A stretch of DNA of 64,000 nt from Mercurialis annua (Eukaryota; Streptophyta; Magnoliopsida; Malpighiales; Euphorbiaceae), in the NCBI RefSeq assembly GCF_937616625.2, contig NC_065576.1, positions 37,908,628-37,972,627 of the forward strand, in the 5' to 3' direction. Below, piece by piece: positions 63,437 through 64,000 of this stretch. Position 1 is the stretch's first letter; every line of letters begins with the position of its first letter. The translations under genes and the position numbers were made by a program. The notes under the pieces are model-generated. The model ran no database searches and was not told where the DNA came from. It saw only the letters and a program-made list of their open reading frames with translations.

Positions 63437-64000
63437 ATGGCTGATCAGCATGAGGAAAACATTCAAGAGGAGAATGTTCATGATGAGGAGTCCGTTCATA
63501 ACGATGCGATACCCGCAGCAGGCGAAGGTCGTGGTCGTGGTCGAGGTCGTGGTAGAGGCCGTGGGCCTAATTTTAATATTCCGGGCTTTGATTTCGAACA
63601 ATTTTTAGCTGGCATAGCTGCCATGCAAACGAATCAAGTGGAAGTGCAGAATATGCACAGAGAACAATTGGATTACCAACAACAGAGAGTTGGTGCTAAT
63701 GTTGATCGTGATCTCGTTATGGCTTACATGAGGCTCAAGCCCATGAAGTTTGATGGATCGAACGATGCATTAGATTTCTTAGATGAAGTAGAGATGAACG
63801 CTAGACGTCTTAATGCTAGTGAAAGGCAGTCTATACTGATGGTGGAGATGTCAGTAAAAGGATCTGCGAAGGACTGGTTTCAAAGGCATATTCAACCAAG
63901 TATGGGAGAGATGACTTGGAATGAATTTGTCACTCGATTTAAGGAATTCTTTCTGCCGTTTTCAGTAACGGAGAATCATCGAGAGAAGTTGTTGAATCTG
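63437..64000 (+). CDS. Gypsy gag, N-terminal 188 codons, open at window end
   Basis: The frame starts MADQHEENIQEENVHDEESV, has an Arg-Gly run GRGRGRGRGRGRG, then FNIPGFDFEQFLAGIAAMQT. The capsid domain (retrotransposon gag family) follows: FDGSNDALDFLDEVE, LNASERQSILMVEMSVKGSA, KDWFQRHIQPSMGEMTWNEF and VTRFKEFFLPFSVTENHREK. That order (P.F.G…A..F…, A..WW/F, W..F…F…FF P) is standard for chromovirus gag. The ATG is 333 bp after the primer site and stops precede it in frame. There are no stops up to the window edge. The zinc knuckle, protease and polymerase should lie beyond 64000. Confidence 0.9.
   Translation, partial: MADQHEENIQEENVHDEESVHNDAIPAAGEGRGRGRGRGRGRGPNFNIPGFDFEQFLAGIAAMQTNQVEVQNMHREQLDYQQQRVGANVDRDLVMAYMRLKPMKFDGSNDALDFLDEVEMNARRLNASERQSILMVEMSVKGSAKDWFQRHIQPSMGEMTWNEFVTRFKEFFLPFSVTENHREKLLNL

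Larger units (their letters stand above)
59880..64000 (+). mobile_element. Tekay-like gypsy element, 5' part
   Basis: A complete 5' LTR (59880-63083) is followed by an initiator-Met primer site and the start of gag on the plus strand; the rest is beyond the window. Long LTRs, TGTAATACCCC start, Met-type primer site and a gag of this kind fit Tekay/Del chromoviruses. The gag frame is intact as far as visible, so this copy may be young. Confidence 0.88.

Overview
The window is plant nuclear DNA, most likely from a eudicot. Three things point there: an S-protein homologue, two secreted glycine-rich proteins, and an AT-rich background packed with plant transposon types (Tekay-like and tRNA-Arg-primed gypsy elements, a copia-like non-autonomous element, L1-type LINEs, a SINE, CACTA, hAT, Mutator-like and Stowaway elements). 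I cannot name the species. Only three ordinary host genes are visible: an S1/SPH-type secreted protein (13727-14203, minus) and two related glycine-rich cell-wall-type proteins (24379-24834 and 41201-41647, plus). Almost everything else that can be assigned is transposon-derived.

Layout. 1-1119: left part of a minus-strand gypsy element (gag start, primer-binding site, 5' LTR), apparently inserted in the 5' LTR of a copia-like non-autonomous element that runs to 3607. 3918-9476: a decayed LINE split by a 2.9-kb solo gypsy LTR. 9898-12323: another solo gypsy LTR. 12643-12902: a Stowaway MITE. 13727-14203: the SPH gene. 14927-19677: an inverted-repeat element split by a complete 4.3-kb CACTA element that carries fragments of two chloroplast genes (DEG1-type protease and STN7-type kinase). 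20491-31683: MITEs, the first glycine-rich gene, and a nested hAT/Mutator cluster. About 32200-33930: a stretch of unlike composition that may be organellar. 34340-40427: a second copia-like element split by a 3.9-kb solo LTR. 41201: the second glycine-rich gene. 45386-50801: a nearly complete RRM-type LINE, followed by a SINE and a third LINE fragment. 55767-59722: a Mutator-like element carrying a plant-mobile-domain gene remnant, with unusual arrays of hairpins at both ends. 59880-64000: 5' LTR and gag start of a Tekay-like gypsy element.

The two most remarkable objects are the Mutator-like element at 55767-59722 and the CACTA element at 15116-19437. The first has nine back-to-back hairpins at one end and six at the other, including a perfect 64-bp palindrome made of two smaller hairpins. 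The second appears to hold two cassettes, each a copy of the same leader sequence placed upstream of a different captured chloroplast-protein gene fragment. All family assignments come from reading motifs and repeat boundaries by eye; no database search was run.
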